From assembly GCA_949752735.1 (NCBI GenBank), contig OX457038.1, positions 59,013,957-59,077,956 on the forward strand: a stretch of 64,000 nt of DNA, in the 5' to 3' direction. The translations under genes were made by a program, and so were the position numbers. This DNA comes from Lumbricus terrestris. Lineage: Eukaryota; Annelida; Clitellata; Crassiclitellata; Lumbricidae. Below, one piece after another: positions 50,681-58,045 of the stretch; positions within the stretch are counted from its first letter, which is position 1; the number at the start of each line of letters is the position of its first letter. Under the pieces are notes generated by a model. It was not told the DNA's origin. It did not search any database and was given only the letters and a program-made list of their open reading frames with translations.

Positions 50681-53476
50681 GCATTAGCAAAGTGTTAAGC
50701 TAGACTTTGCTGATTCATCTTCGTAACTGCAAGATCCAAACGTCAGAAAGTGCTCAGACCAATTTAAAAGACCAGTGACAAGCAATGCAGTTTCTGACGT
50801 GGATTAGAATTAATGAGATCCATCGCTTAGGTCAGGCCATACACACATGTGCAAGTAAAGTTTGCATGCATGCATGCGTGCGTGTGTTTGAGTGTGTTTG
50901 TGTGCAAGCATAAATGTATGCACACAATTGAGCATATGTATTGAACCCTTAACCGCCCTCAAAAGCATTGTGACGCATGGCAGGTTGATAAAGCAAGTAA
51001 AAGACAGAAAAAACCAACACGTACAAAATAACGTAGAAGCATTTGAGAGACAGCAGCAGAGGCAGGTACAAAGACCAAAGACCAAAGCAGAATCACCAAG
51101 AATGGCTTAGACATTGAAAATCAGATAAATTTTGCTACAAACCTGAAGAATTTTAATCTCCTTGCTCAAAAGACTCTGTGACTTTGTAAGGTTCTTTTTA
51201 GTGATGCATTTTATGGCCACCAATCTGTCCATTTGCTGGAAAAGAAGTTTCACTAAAACCATTGTAATCTCAGTATAACAACTTTTAAAGTAAGCATAGG
51301 TTGAAGTGGCTATCTAAATATTTATGCAATAACAATAATCACATCATCGGAATATTTTTGAAATTTCTTAAGTTGTATTTGTTTAGATCTGTTGGGCAGC
51401 TACATTAGCGAATCCACGAGGCTCTTGTTGGACATTTATACAGTGCCTCTTGCAGAATGGACTACTCAAAGGCGCTCTCAGTGCATAAGCCCCGAGGAAA
51501 GCGAACCGCCTTTTGGGAACAAGTAGACGAGGAGAAAAAACCAGACATGGGATTAACCTGCAAAGGAGGGGAAATTAGTTACAATAAGAAGAGCTCACAA
51601 CGGTAAACACCCTATGCTGGGCTAGAACAGTCCTGGTTGGAGGAAAAAATTATACAAACCATCCGTAGAAATCAATCAATCAATCAATCAATTCGCTTTA
51701 TTGCAACCAGAAAACAAGATGACATCAAAAAATGGCCATATACTAGGGTGACCGTACGTCCCGGTTTTCCGGGACATGTCCCGGTTTTTTGTGATGCGTC
51801 CCGGTGTCCCGACGACTTAGGCAAAAGGCAAAATTGTCCCGGTTTTTCAGAAGTCGAAAATAAAATTGTCAATTTTTCGAAAATTGTCAGTTTTTGTCAG
51901 TGACGGAATAAATTATGGTTTGTAACCCCAAAATAAGTGTGACAAAAGTGAAAATTTTCAATTTATATACAGAATATTAAGGTTGTACTCTAGTGTACAC
52001 ACTGTAGGACTGCATAAATACTGCTTCAACTGCTGCGGCCCGCTGATGCTCAGTTATTAAATAGGCCTACTGCTCCTGCCTGTCAATGCAGTCTAACTCT
52101 AAGGGTCTAACTCTAGCAGTTTCCAGCCTAATAGGCCGAGGGGCCGGTGTTACAATATAAAGTACTTCAAACAAAGATGCCTCTGGTTGAATTCGCGGTT
52201 TTCCTCGTTAACTCAGTTTCGTAAGAAAGTTTTGAGATATAACAGAGAGCGCATGCCTTGTTAAATAATAATTATTTAGCAACGTAAACTAGCGGCTTAA
52301 CATGGTTAGTTATAAATATAACCTGACTGTAGCTTTTTTCGTTAAACCTGGGACTAATATCGATATTAGTCCCAGGTTAAACGAAGCATATTTTATTTGA
52401 GTGGGAGATTAAATTTACTCTACCTCGGAGACTCTCTTTCAGAATTATTGCAGTCTGTGCATGGGGAATTTATTCTGTAACAGATCCGCCGGGGAGAATC
52501 TATTTCGAAATAGAGTCCCAGGAGGGAGATACTTTTAGGGATCAAGACCCTCAGTGGCGGCGCCAGGATTTCAGTTTCGGGGGCTGAAGCCTCGCGTCGA
52601 AAATTTCACATTTTCATCCGTCAAAATTTCTGAAGACCTTTTTTTTAGTCATCGACCGAAATTTCATGAAAATTTTCCATTTTCGCCGCAAACATTTCTG
52701 ACGATCTTTTTTTTAGTCGTCAGCCGAAAATCGTGGATATTTCAATGTAACCCCCTAGCGCCGCCACTGTAGACCCTGTCACGCGACACCGGCCTACTCT
52801 AAAGGTCTACTCCACAATTTAAAGTCTGCCATAAATAAGACAAGTCCAGATATTTGAAAAACAATCCTGAATCCTAAGCTAGTTTTGCAATTCTGGTGCA
52901 ATTAATAGGCCTATATTGTGACATTAATCGTCGGCAGAATGGACCACACCAGCACAAAGCTTGCACTTGTTTTCATGGGCTACTTCAGTCCATCTGCAAT
53001 GCTTAATACAAAAATTTGTGCCTTTTGAGCATTCCCTTTATTCATTTTCGTCTTCTCGATTGCGTCATTTGGATTTCGCCATTCTGATTTTCTCATTTTT
53101 TATAGTACCGTACGGTAAACCTTTTGGACTTTAGGCCCTTGTATAGGTCCACAAGAAATTACAATATTGTTGCTAGTTTTCCAAAAAGTGTCCCGGTTTT
53201 TGGTGGCGAGAAAATGGTCAGCCTACCATATACATACGAACATTGGAAAATGCGAATACTGACAGTTACCATACATTAGTAGCACAGCCTACAAGAAAAG
53301 CGACTTCTGGGTGAGCATTGTGGGACACTCCAGGCACCTGTTTGCAAGGACAATGATAATAATAGATTATCAAAGATTAGACCTACCTCCCGATAGTGAC
53401 CCTTAAACACAACGGCAAAGGCCCCATGACCAATCAGCTCCTTCTTGCTGTACTCAAAATTTCCTACAATCTCCAT
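23612..53476 (-). CDS. ULK: ULK1/2-type (Atg1) autophagy-initiating Ser/Thr kinase, 25 coding exons, 914 aa
   Basis: Exons in transcript order: 53476-53387, 51235-51143, 49264-49211, 45419-45387, 43935-43899, 42223-42173, 41291-41169, 40516-40443, 38260-38100, 36349-36267, 35971-35927, 35073-34958, 33804-33630, 32920-32869, 32255-31958, 31373-31331, 30730-30626, 30177-29992, 29406-29284, 28499-28324, 27354-27066, 26142-26006, 25267-25223, 24577-24487, 23676-23612. Phases agree throughout (2745 nt), with one TGA at 23612-23614. Kinase motifs: glycine loop GHGAFAVV 16-23, VAIK Lys39, HRDLKPQN (Asp135), DFG 162-164, activation-segment Thr177 in ATLCGSP, APE 186-188. A Ser/Pro-rich linker follows, with DDYVVV (about 364-369) at the place of the mammalian ULK1 LC3-interacting motif. 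The C-terminal domain (about 700-914) aligns with the ATG13/FIP200-binding region and ends [22 protein letters not shown] phosphorylates ATG13, Beclin-1 and VPS34-complex partners to start autophagosome formation. The length is slightly below vertebrate ULK1/2 (about 1040). The last three exons are short, and a missed alternative exon remains possible. Confidence 0.95.
23813..24000. mobile_element. hAT-like MITE, 188 bp, perfect 8-bp target duplication
   Basis: Ends CAGGGCTGTACTCAAG and (F)TTTGAGTACAGCACTG as inverted repeats, flanked by GTCATATG on both sides (23805-23812, 24001-24008). The interior has repeated GCGGGTATAC motifs. It lies in a ULK intron near the 3' end of the gene. Confidence 0.92.
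25341..25489. mobile_element. hAT-like MITE, 149 bp, perfect 8-bp target duplication
   Basis: Begins CAGGGACGGATCCAGG, ends GTATCCGCCCTTG, flanked by GTATCTAC (25333-25340, 25490-25497). It is the same family as 2134-2287, in opposite orientation. It is in a ULK intron. Confidence 0.92.
26759..26980 (-). mobile_element. tRNA-derived SINE with L2-type 3' tail (antisense copy)
   Basis: On the minus strand: tRNA-like head with GGTTCGAATCC B box, core CTGAGCAAGTCCTTCACTTG, then GGAGTGCCTCTGAGTAGTAT and CTTGAAGGGGTGCT, the same tail as the LINE at 42541-43836. Full length, diverged from the copy at 29650. Confidence 0.85.
28631..28892. mobile_element. hAT-like MITE, 262 bp, perfect 8-bp target duplication
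   Basis: Ends CAGGGCTGAAAGTGAGCC and CCCTTTCAGCCCTG, flanked by TGCACTGA (28623-28630, 28893-28900). GC-rich ends contain GACCCGGC repeats. The 98- and 90-residue open frames across it are not genes. It is in a ULK intron. Confidence 0.93.
29650..29880 (+). mobile_element. tRNA-derived SINE with L2-type 3' tail
   Basis: A box in GGTGGTGTAGTGGGTATG, B box GGTTCAAATAC, core CAGCAAGTCCTTCACTTGCA, tail AGGAGCGCCTCTGAGTAGCG followed by CTTGAAGGGGCGCTATGACA. The tail matches the end of the LINE at 42541-43836, which points to LINE-dependent mobilisation. It lies in a ULK intron. Confidence 0.88.
30310..30560. repeat. (ATC)n-rich low-complexity tracts
   Basis: Imperfect ATC/CAT trinucleotide runs at about 30310-30385 and 30495-30525, within a ULK intron. 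Confidence 0.85.
32345..32412. repeat. (TATG)n microsatellite
   Basis: Tetranucleotide ATGT run with a few variants, in a ULK intron just upstream of the exon at 32255. Confidence 0.9.
33235..33365 (-). mobile_element. Diverged SINE copy (same core as 29650)
   Basis: GTGAAGGACTTGCTCAGGGT marks the antisense SINE core. It is followed toward higher coordinates by a degraded tRNA-like head. The 3' tail is not preserved. Confidence 0.6.
34014..34788. mobile_element. Foldback (self-complementary) element, 775 bp, TA target
   Basis: It begins CAGGGTGGGCCATAAAAAAA and ends GGCCCACCCTG between TA dinucleotides (34012-34013, 34789-34790). The two halves are inverted copies of each other over nearly their whole length. 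Each arm also contains two related units of about 185 bp (AAAGTAAGAATTTCGA.., ACAATTCATATTTACAT.., AACAAAAGTTAT..CACTTTTAGG). The centre is near 34395. There is no intact transposase. TA duplication and CAGGGTG ends suggest mobilisation by a Tc1/mariner-type enzyme. It is in a ULK intron. Confidence 0.9.
35126..35249. repeat. 31-bp tandem repeat, 4 copies
   Basis: The unit TTGTTCTTGCATTTAAATAG + CAATGTTTCTC is repeated four times without obvious substitutions, 53 bp upstream (in ULK sense) of the exon ending at 35073. Confidence 0.95.
35990..36098. repeat. (TTA)n microsatellite
   Basis: Long ATT/TTA trinucleotide run, immediately intronic to the ULK exon at 35927-35971. Confidence 0.95.
36729..37495 (-). 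mobile_element. Helentron/Helitron-like non-autonomous insertion inside the mariner
   Basis: It interrupts the transposase between GGACTA and CTGCCAG (one-base ambiguity) with no obvious target duplication. Its minus-strand 3' end, TAAATTTCCCGGGCAACCCC + GGGTACCCCAGC, matches the end of the element at 47265-48270. Its 5' end (TATATCTATAAGAAAG..TATTTGTCC) also resembles that element's start. The interior holds a long C-rich minisatellite and a twice-occurring ACCCTGGCCCCCATGGTGGT block. Helentron assignment is from remembered terminal motifs. Confidence 0.65.
36775..37105. repeat. C-rich (CCCCACC)n-type low-complexity tract
   Basis: About 330 bp of nearly pure C/A/T plus-strand sequence dominated by CCCCAC and CCACCCC. 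It creates several spurious Pro/His- or Gly/Trp-rich open frames of 68-138 codons, none of which is a gene. It is part of the nested insertion. Confidence 0.9.
38425..39118 (+). mobile_element. RTE/BovB-like LINE, 5'-truncated C-terminal reverse-transcriptase ORF
   Basis: The coding frame runs from [12 protein letters not shown] through [87 protein letters not shown] and [15 protein letters not shown] to its stop at 39123. These blocks match the C-terminal half of RTE-clade ORFs. The open frame extends upstream into the ULK exon at 38100-38260, but that part is coincidental. It lies in a ULK intron on the opposite strand. Confidence 0.88.
39043..39726. repeat. Perfect 342-bp tandem duplication spanning an RTE 3' end
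   Basis: 39043-39384 and 39385-39726 appear identical. The unit starts with the last about 80 bp of the RTE ORF and continues into flanking sequence ending CATATAAAGAGG. Junction microhomology GAGG is present. A 69-codon open frame occurs identically in both units. Confidence 0.95.
40090..40222 (+). pseudogene. 5S rRNA-derived sequence (pseudogene or 5S-type SINE head)
   Basis: GGAAGTTAAGCAGAAATGGA + CCAGGTTAGCACTTGGATGG then ..CCCCCTGGTGCC follows the 3' two thirds of eukaryotic 5S rRNA, including the internal control region C-box area and the ACTTGGATGG block. The 5' third is too diverged to align with confidence. Substitutions make a functional 5S gene unlikely. It lies in a ULK intron. 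Confidence 0.75.
40685..40805 (-). mobile_element. Highly diverged SINE fragment
   Basis: GTGTGAAGGACTTGTGCTAG matches the antisense SINE core seen at 26860, and a degraded tRNA-like segment follows. Low-quality copy; limits approximate. Confidence 0.4.
41675..41935 (-). mobile_element. L2-like LINE 3' fragment
   Basis: The minus-strand frame reads ..[40 protein letters not shown]. This is the ORF end and tail seen intact at 43620-43790 ([30 protein letters not shown]). Truncated at both ends. Confidence 0.75.
42541..43836 (+). mobile_element. L2/CR1-group LINE, 5'-truncated, ORF intact to its stop
   Basis: The frame is open from 42541 ([32 protein letters not shown]) to the stop at 43784. 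RT blocks are visible: [27 protein letters not shown], catalytic [41 protein letters not shown], and the C-terminal [13 protein letters not shown]. The endonuclease and N-terminus are missing. The tail GCTTCTGAGTAG..CTTGAAGAGGCGCTATATAA ends in (TGAA)n at 43826-43848. The lack of stops indicates a young copy. It lies in a ULK intron, antisense to the gene. Confidence 0.93.
44255..44340 (+). mobile_element. tRNA-like SINE head
   Basis: GAGGTGTGGTCCGGAGGTTA..GTTAGATCCTAGATCAGAGGATCGACTC resembles a tRNA A/B box pair. The 3' body is unclear. Confidence 0.45.
44590..45060 (-). mobile_element. RTE-associated retroposon (SINE-like) with BovB-like 3' domain
   Basis: On the minus strand a body from about 45060 leads to GGGGAAGGCAATGGCAAACC + ACCCCTGTTAACTTGCCAAG. 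It then joins the same about 80 bp that ends the RTE ORF at 39043-39120 (GACTTGTCTGCGAACAGAGA..GTTGACAGCACAAGG) and finishes in a (CTCCCTCCCTTC)-type tail. The GGCAATGGCAAACCAC / TTGCC pair is also present near the 3' end of ruminant BovB/Bov-tA. The body upstream of it is not RTE ORF, so this is probably a SINE parasitising the RTE. Confidence 0.7.
45275..45365. repeat. (ATC)n microsatellite
   Basis: CATCATCATT-type trinucleotide run, 22 bp from the small ULK exon at 45387-45419. Confidence 0.9.
46295..46545. repeat. Degenerate CAG/GGCAG-rich tandem tract
   Basis: Imperfect repetition of AGGCAGGCAGACAG-like words over about 250 bp. The apparent Cys/Leu-rich and Gln/Ser-rich open frames are by-products. 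Confidence 0.75.
47265..48270 (+). mobile_element. Helentron/Helitron-like element with three internal tandem units
   Basis: A 5' region TATGTTTGTTTATTTGTATG + TCCGG is followed by three imperfect units starting near 47452, 47701 and 48005. Each unit carries GCATGACGTCATACTTG, AATAATTTCCGCAGCGC and GATGGGTACCACAG. The second unit also has three 26-bp sub-repeats (AGCGTTTTAAGACAGATTTC). The 3' end, AAATTTCCCGGGCAACGCCG + GGTAACACATCTAGT, is shared with the insertion at 36729-37495. There is no Rep/helicase ORF. It lies in a ULK intron. Confidence 0.7.
49783..49902. repeat. 30-bp tandem repeat, about 4 copies
   Basis: The unit AATGATGCACTTCAAAATGA + TGCATTTCAT is repeated with one or two substitutions. 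Confidence 0.92.
50425..50625 (-). mobile_element. tRNA-derived SINE, diverged antisense copy
   Basis: On the minus strand GGAGCACGGTGGTATAGTGG (A-box region) and GGTTTGATTCC (B box) lead into a GACCTTGAGCAGGTCATTCA core and a degraded TCTGAGTACTTAGAGAGCTTC tail. Same family as 29650. Confidence 0.8.
50642..50682. repeat. (TTA)n microsatellite
   Basis: Pure ATT trinucleotide run in a ULK intron. Confidence 0.95.
52346..52377. repeat. Perfect 32-bp palindrome
   Basis: ACCTGGGACTAATATC followed by its exact reverse complement. The symmetry continues with a mismatch into flanking GTTAA/TTAAAC. It is located inside the hAT element. Confidence 0.95.
52552..52769. mobile_element. hAT-like MITE nested in the larger hAT element, 218 bp
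   Basis: Ends CAGTGGCGGCGCCAGG and CCTAGCGCCGCCACTG. The flanking 8-mers AAGACCCT and TAGACCCT differ by one base. The interior has repeated CCGAAA..TTTCATGAAAATTTTC and TTTTTTTTAGTC motifs. A second, 3'-truncated copy begins at 57902. Confidence 0.88.
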
Positions 53477-53880
53477 TTGACTTCAGTTGTCTTCGCAGTG
53501 CTCTCCGAAATTTTTTACGCGGAATCTTAAAGGTAGATCAAAACTTTGTCGGCTAGAAAGCTATCGCACAATCATAACAAAAACGACTCTGCCTGCCGAC
53601 TATAATAATTCGAGTCAATGCCATTACTCTTAGTATACAAACGCCGCTAAAAATTGATTTTGAACCTACGAAGTGGGACTCTAATCAGAACTTAGCAGTA
53701 GTCGAAATCAGAATTCTAACATCCTGATTATAAACAAATTTCAGTCGCATTTTTCGCAACAGATTCTCCTTGTTAACTCAGCTTTTCTTCCAATACAACC
53801 GCATCACGATGTTTACAAAACACAGTCGACTTCCACAGAAAGTAGTTCCGGGATTTTTTCTTATCTGCAACTTTCAAGGA
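53477..53880 (-). promoter_or_regulatory. ULK 5'UTR/promoter region
   Basis: Sequence immediately upstream of the ULK ATG (53476). No acceptor is needed, because the frame can start directly. No TATA box or other motif was pinned down, so only position supports this call. Confidence 0.35.
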
Positions 53881-54269
53881 CGATGATAATAATATATTTA
53901 TCTATTTTGACCAAATTAATGTTAACAGAAGGTCAAAATACGGTGTACAAATATAAAAGCGATGAACAATTTAATAGCTGACAAACTGTGTTAAAATATG
54001 TGACATCAGCTGATATCTGCGATGTCCCTGGGCAAAACAAAAGATATTTTTTAATGGTAGAGTGCTCGCTTAAGTGCACCAGATGACGGATATCCAAACT
54101 AAAGTCAATCAATTAATCAATACTCGTTTATTTGATTGTGATAAACTGACAATTAAGGACGCAACTTCTAAGAAAATTTACAGGATAGAGACTGCAGAGG
54201 CATTCTCGAGGCGACATGCATAGGCATGCTCTTCAACAGTGCCTCTTAAGAGTTGAATTAATATTAGAC

Positions 54270-54597
54270 TGCCTTTTTCTAGTGATTTCCACTGCACATA
54301 GGGTAACTTGGGGTTGCATGGACCATCGAGAGAAAATAACTATTTCAAGCAGTTACTCGCATTTAATCAAGTTGATCCATGTGAATGCCTTATTTCATAG
54401 CACAAATGTTTTTATGGGTCCACCGGACGTTTTTTGGCCGATTTACGATTTAAAAATGTTATCCACACTCACAAACTTCAAGGCTAAGCTAGAGCTAGGG
54501 CAGATAGGTTTTTAAAACATTGTAAAAGTGGTGGTTCTCGCACAGATCACGAGTCTCTTGAACCACCGTAAACCCTGTTATGCTATGTTATGTTATC
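54270..54597 (+). mobile_element. CR1-like LINE 3' fragment with stem-loop tail
   Basis: A frame ending STLTNFKAKLELGQIGF (stop at 54515) parallels the C-terminus AFKRKLGKLGY of the LINE at 18341-19340. It is followed by GTGGTTCTCGCACAGATCAC..CTTGAACCACCGTAAACCC and a TGTTATG-type tail. Confidence 0.75.
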
Positions 54598-54719
54598 CCA
54601 AGTGAAGTTCGTCAATTATTTTAAGCTTCTCATATTTTGCCATCCACGATGAAGACAAGTTGCAGGCGGCGAATATATGCAACCAATATATCATTTTTTT
54701 CGTCGAAATCGTAATCGTA

Positions 54720-54960
54720 ATCGTAATCTCCTAATTTCTAAAGCGCCACTGGAAAGCCAAGCGCGGGGCACCGGCTTATTCACGAGCGCTGCGTTGCGTG
54801 GAAGGGTTGTCCGTAAGAGTAGTCCATGGTAGTCCGGGTCGAGGTACCGTAGGATCAGAGGGGTGGAACAGCTACTAAGGTGGGTGTCGTCTGAGCCGGG
54901 AATTTGAGGATGGAGGATCAGATGAAACAGGATAAGAGTTCTTGAAAAGGAGTGTCTTTA
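54720..54960 (-). mobile_element. Unclassified retroposon-like fragment
   Basis: Starts with TAATCG-rich simple repeats and CTAAAGCGCCACTGG. It resembles the antisense 3' end of a SINE/LINE (small simple repeat next to GCGC-rich tail), but no A/B box was assigned. Confidence 0.3.
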
Positions 54961-55011
54961 GTTTCGAGTGAAAGGCCCGAGGTGTGATGGATAGAGGAAG
55001 GTGTGATGGAT

Positions 55012-55086
55012 GCAGTGGTTCTAACACAGACCCAGTGTCTTCTGAACCACTTAAAACCCATGTTATGTTTGTTATGTTATGTTATA
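55012..55086 (+). mobile_element. LINE 3'-end stem-loop with (TGTTA)n tail
   Basis: GTGGTTCTAACACAGACCCA..CTTCTGAACCACTTAAAACCC then TGTTATGTT repeats. It closely matches the tail of the LINE at 18341. Confidence 0.85.
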
Positions 55087-55720
55087 GAGGAAATGTCGCG
55101 CTTTGGAGACCATATATTTTCATGGAACATGAGCGATAATATGTTGTTTATCTGTCGCTGCAATCGTGGTCCGGCCATGTTAGGGGTTGTACGGACCCAC
55201 GGTCACAGGTTGCATGGACCACGGTCCATGTGACCCCGTGCATGATGAGAATATGCAATTCAAAGAATATCCCAGGATAGTGGTCAGTGTACAGCATGGA
55301 TGAAGCTGTTAGCAGTCCTGCATGGAGAGTGACGGTCTGCTGAATACAGTTAGTCCTTCTAAACAGTGTAAAATACGCTCGAGGCATAGATAGGTGGAAA
55401 CGATTCGGCACCATTGTGCCTGCAACGCCGCTAAGAGTTGTCCGTCCGAACCCCGGAACCTGATGTGTCCAATTAGGGTTTCATTAGGTGAAAACTGACT
55501 TATTTTTCAACCTGCAAATGATCCTATAGCTAAACCTACATGACCAATTGGCAATTGATAACTGAATGCTCGGATCCGCATGACAAAACCTTCAAGGTTT
55601 ACAAATCAGAACTTCAGAAGGCGACGAAGATTATATCAAAAAGAGAATAGCTCAATGTTGGCGCCTTGTATAAAAAGGAGGTAAATTATAATTATTTATT
55701 GCACAAACGACGCTGGTGCC

Positions 55721-55800
55721 CAGGGGCGTATCCAGAGGGGGACCAATCTGGCCATGGCCTCCCATTTTAAAAATTCTTTCTTTCTCACCACCCAGCGAAC
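55721..55800. mobile_element. Left part of a hAT-like MITE (family of 25341)
   Basis: CAGGGGCGTATCCAGAGGGG..GGCCATGGCCTCCCATTTTAAAAATT matches the left end of 25341-25489. A matching right end, CCCCCTTCGAAACGTTCTGG + ATCCGCCACTG, lies at about 57075-57110. One copy may therefore have been split by later insertions, including the LINE at 56220-56995. No target duplication was confirmed. Confidence 0.6.
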
Positions 55801-56219
55801 ACGCAGCCGGGGGACCCTTACCGGTTTCTCCCGGGTATCCGGTGCGGGTTTCTGACGGTTTTTGGTCCAGGTTTCCTGCCGGTTCCCGTACGGTGCACAC
55901 CAAAGATTTTAACAGGGAGGAAGATGGGTCACCAATGACAAAACTGCGAAAGAGGTCGCCCAAGGGCTTCTGGTCAATTCATAGGCTCAGACTCGCAGCG
56001 AATTTTAGCCGATGACTTTATTGGCTATCGGCGAAATGTTCCTGTCTACAAATTATGACCGTGCGTATAGTGTTTCGCTTAACCCTTTCGCCCCTGGGTT
56101 CCCGTCACTCAATGGCTAATGAAACGAAATATCGGTTTCTCGGGTCAAGAGGGTTAAGTCATCGCCTATGCATATGGGCGTGGCCTTAAGTGCGGGTCGT
56201 TATCGACCACACACTGCAG

Positions 56220-56995
56220 ATCAACCATTTTGGCGTGGAAAGTGGACCTATCCCTTCCCCCATCAGTTCAGCAGACCTTTACAAAAGTACAAAAAAGTAG
56301 AGTTTCTGAGTCTCTCATTCTTGGAGTAACCTTAACGGATAAACTTAGTTTTGACCCCCATATTGACCGGATCTGTATTAAGGCTTGTCAATCGCTCTAT
56401 GCGATACGTGTCCTTGTAGCTCATGGCCTCTCCGGGACACGCTTGCATGATGTAGTTCAGGCCACCACATTGGCTCGCCTTATGTATGCCTCCCCTGCTT
56501 GGTTTGGCTTTGCTAATTCTGGTCAGCGCGCGCGTATTAATGCAATAATACGGAAAATGGTGCGGCTCAACTTTCTTCCTGCCGACCAGAAGTCGTTCGA
56601 TGACCTCTGTGGTCACGCTGATTTCTCCCTCTTCTCTTTTGTACTATACAACCCAAGCCACGTCCTTGCTCCTCTATTACCTCCCATTAAAAATGCTACC
56701 TACTCACTCCGTCCTCGTTCTCATAACCGTGAGATTCCTCATGCAGACACACTAACCAGATGTGGCTTTATAACTCGGATGCTATTCAAGTGACATTATA
56801 TTTTTTTCCTGTCTAGCCTAAGTTCTCTCCTGTATAGTTCACAGCATGTCTATTATGTAATGTATAATATGTTTATTGAATTGCATATTTCTATTTGTCT
56901 TGATTGTACTTGCATTAATTATTCAGTTCTTGTCCATTGTTCCCGCAGTGCGTTTGCAGGCGGTTCAATAAAGTATATACTTACTTACTTACTTA
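56220..56995 (+). mobile_element. LINE C-terminal fragment with (TTAC)n tail
   Basis: The open frame 56230-56793 contains LILGVTLTDKLSFDPHID, ACQSLYAIRVL, ATTLARLMYASPAWFGF, RINAIIRKMVRL and YSLRPRSHN..FITRMLFK, the region C-terminal to a non-LTR RT. Then AATAAAGTATATACTTACTTAC marks the 3' end. It is related to 16540-16842. Confidence 0.8.
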
Positions 56996-57625
56996 AAAGT
57001 AGTCTATGAAGACTAAACAAAAATTTTAAAGGTCATCAACTTTTTTGCTGGGGAAAATGGTATGGAATTTCTGGGAAATGCCCCCTTCGAAACGTTCTGG
57101 ATCCGCCACTGGTGTCAGGTTGAAAGCGCCTCTAAGGAGTTTCTCTTTGAATTGCGCTATATAAAATCGATTGCAATGCGTACCATATCATATGCCATGG
57201 GCAATAATTACAGTCTATACTGATATGAGTCGTGATGACGTAAATTTGCTGAAAGCGTCATCTTTGAATTTTGATCCTGTGACGTAATCTTACACCCATT
57301 GTTCGTTGCTAGGAAACGACCTCGAGGGAGATTAGTTTGAGAAAACGAGTCGAAAGAGTTCAGACTAAAATGGACATTTCGAAAAGAAATTGTTTTTCGA
57401 TCCGAAGAAGTACGAAAATTAAATGCGATGAGAAGAATTGTGCGATTGTGCAAGACACATATTGACCAGAAAGAAATGCTATTTCGAGCATCATCATCAT
57501 AAAAATTTTGATCAGAAAGAGAAATGTGACTGTTCCTGTTGAAGACTGAAGTCGATACGAAGTCTGAGTCTTCAATTGAGTTAAGTAGGCTACGTGCTTA
57601 ATTTTGTAAAATTTATATTTATTTT

Positions 57626-57823
57626 GGCGAAACTGCAGTATCGGGGACCGAAGCATACACAATATCTTAGTATAGTAGGCCCTATATAGTATCCAATGAT
57701 GACACTAACCCTAACACTAATCCTAACCGACCCTCACGACGCATAAACTGACCATAGCCGACCCTCACGACGCCTGACCTGACGCTAACCGACACACACG
57801 GTCCCCGATACTGCAGTTTCGCC
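57626..57823. mobile_element. hAT-like MITE, 198 bp, 25-bp perfect TIRs, 8-bp target duplication
   Basis: The TIR GGCGAAACTGCAGTATCGGG + GACCG is exactly inverted at the right end. TTTATTTT flanks both sides (57618-57625, 57824-57831). The interior carries repeated CCGACCCTCACGACGC and CCCTAAC-like words. Confidence 0.92.
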
Positions 57824-57901
57824 TTTATTTTTCTAACTCAAAAAGAGCAAGCGATGGTGATTGAATTCGCACCGTAGAAATTCTGAGCTATGACTGAGAT
57901 T

Positions 57902-58045
57902 CAGTGGCGGCGCCAGGGCGATAGGGAGGGCTAAGCCCCCAAAGAAAGGTCGTCAGTTTTTTTGCACAGGGGAAAATGAAATATTTTCATGAGATTTCGA
58001 CTAAGCCCCCTCCCATAAAAAGTCATCAGGATTTGGGGGAACACG
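57902..58045. mobile_element. One-ended MITE copy (family of 52552)
   Basis: CAGTGGCGGCGCCAGG end followed by AGCCCCCAAAGAAAGGTCGT..CCCCTCCCATAAAAAGTCATC. The opposite CAG/CTG terminus is not present. Confidence 0.6.

Larger units (their letters stand above)
51744..53225. mobile_element. hAT-superfamily element, degenerate, 1482 bp, perfect 8-bp target duplication
   Basis: The terminus TAGGGTGACCGTACGTCCCG is matched inverted at the right end (..GGTCAGCCTA), with GTCCCGGTTTTT motifs near both ends. CCATATAC flanks both sides (51736-51743, 53226-53233). The ends resemble Tip100/Zaphod-like hAT termini known from vertebrates. No transposase frame survives. Another MITE is nested at 52552-52769. 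It lies in ULK intron 1. Confidence 0.88.
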
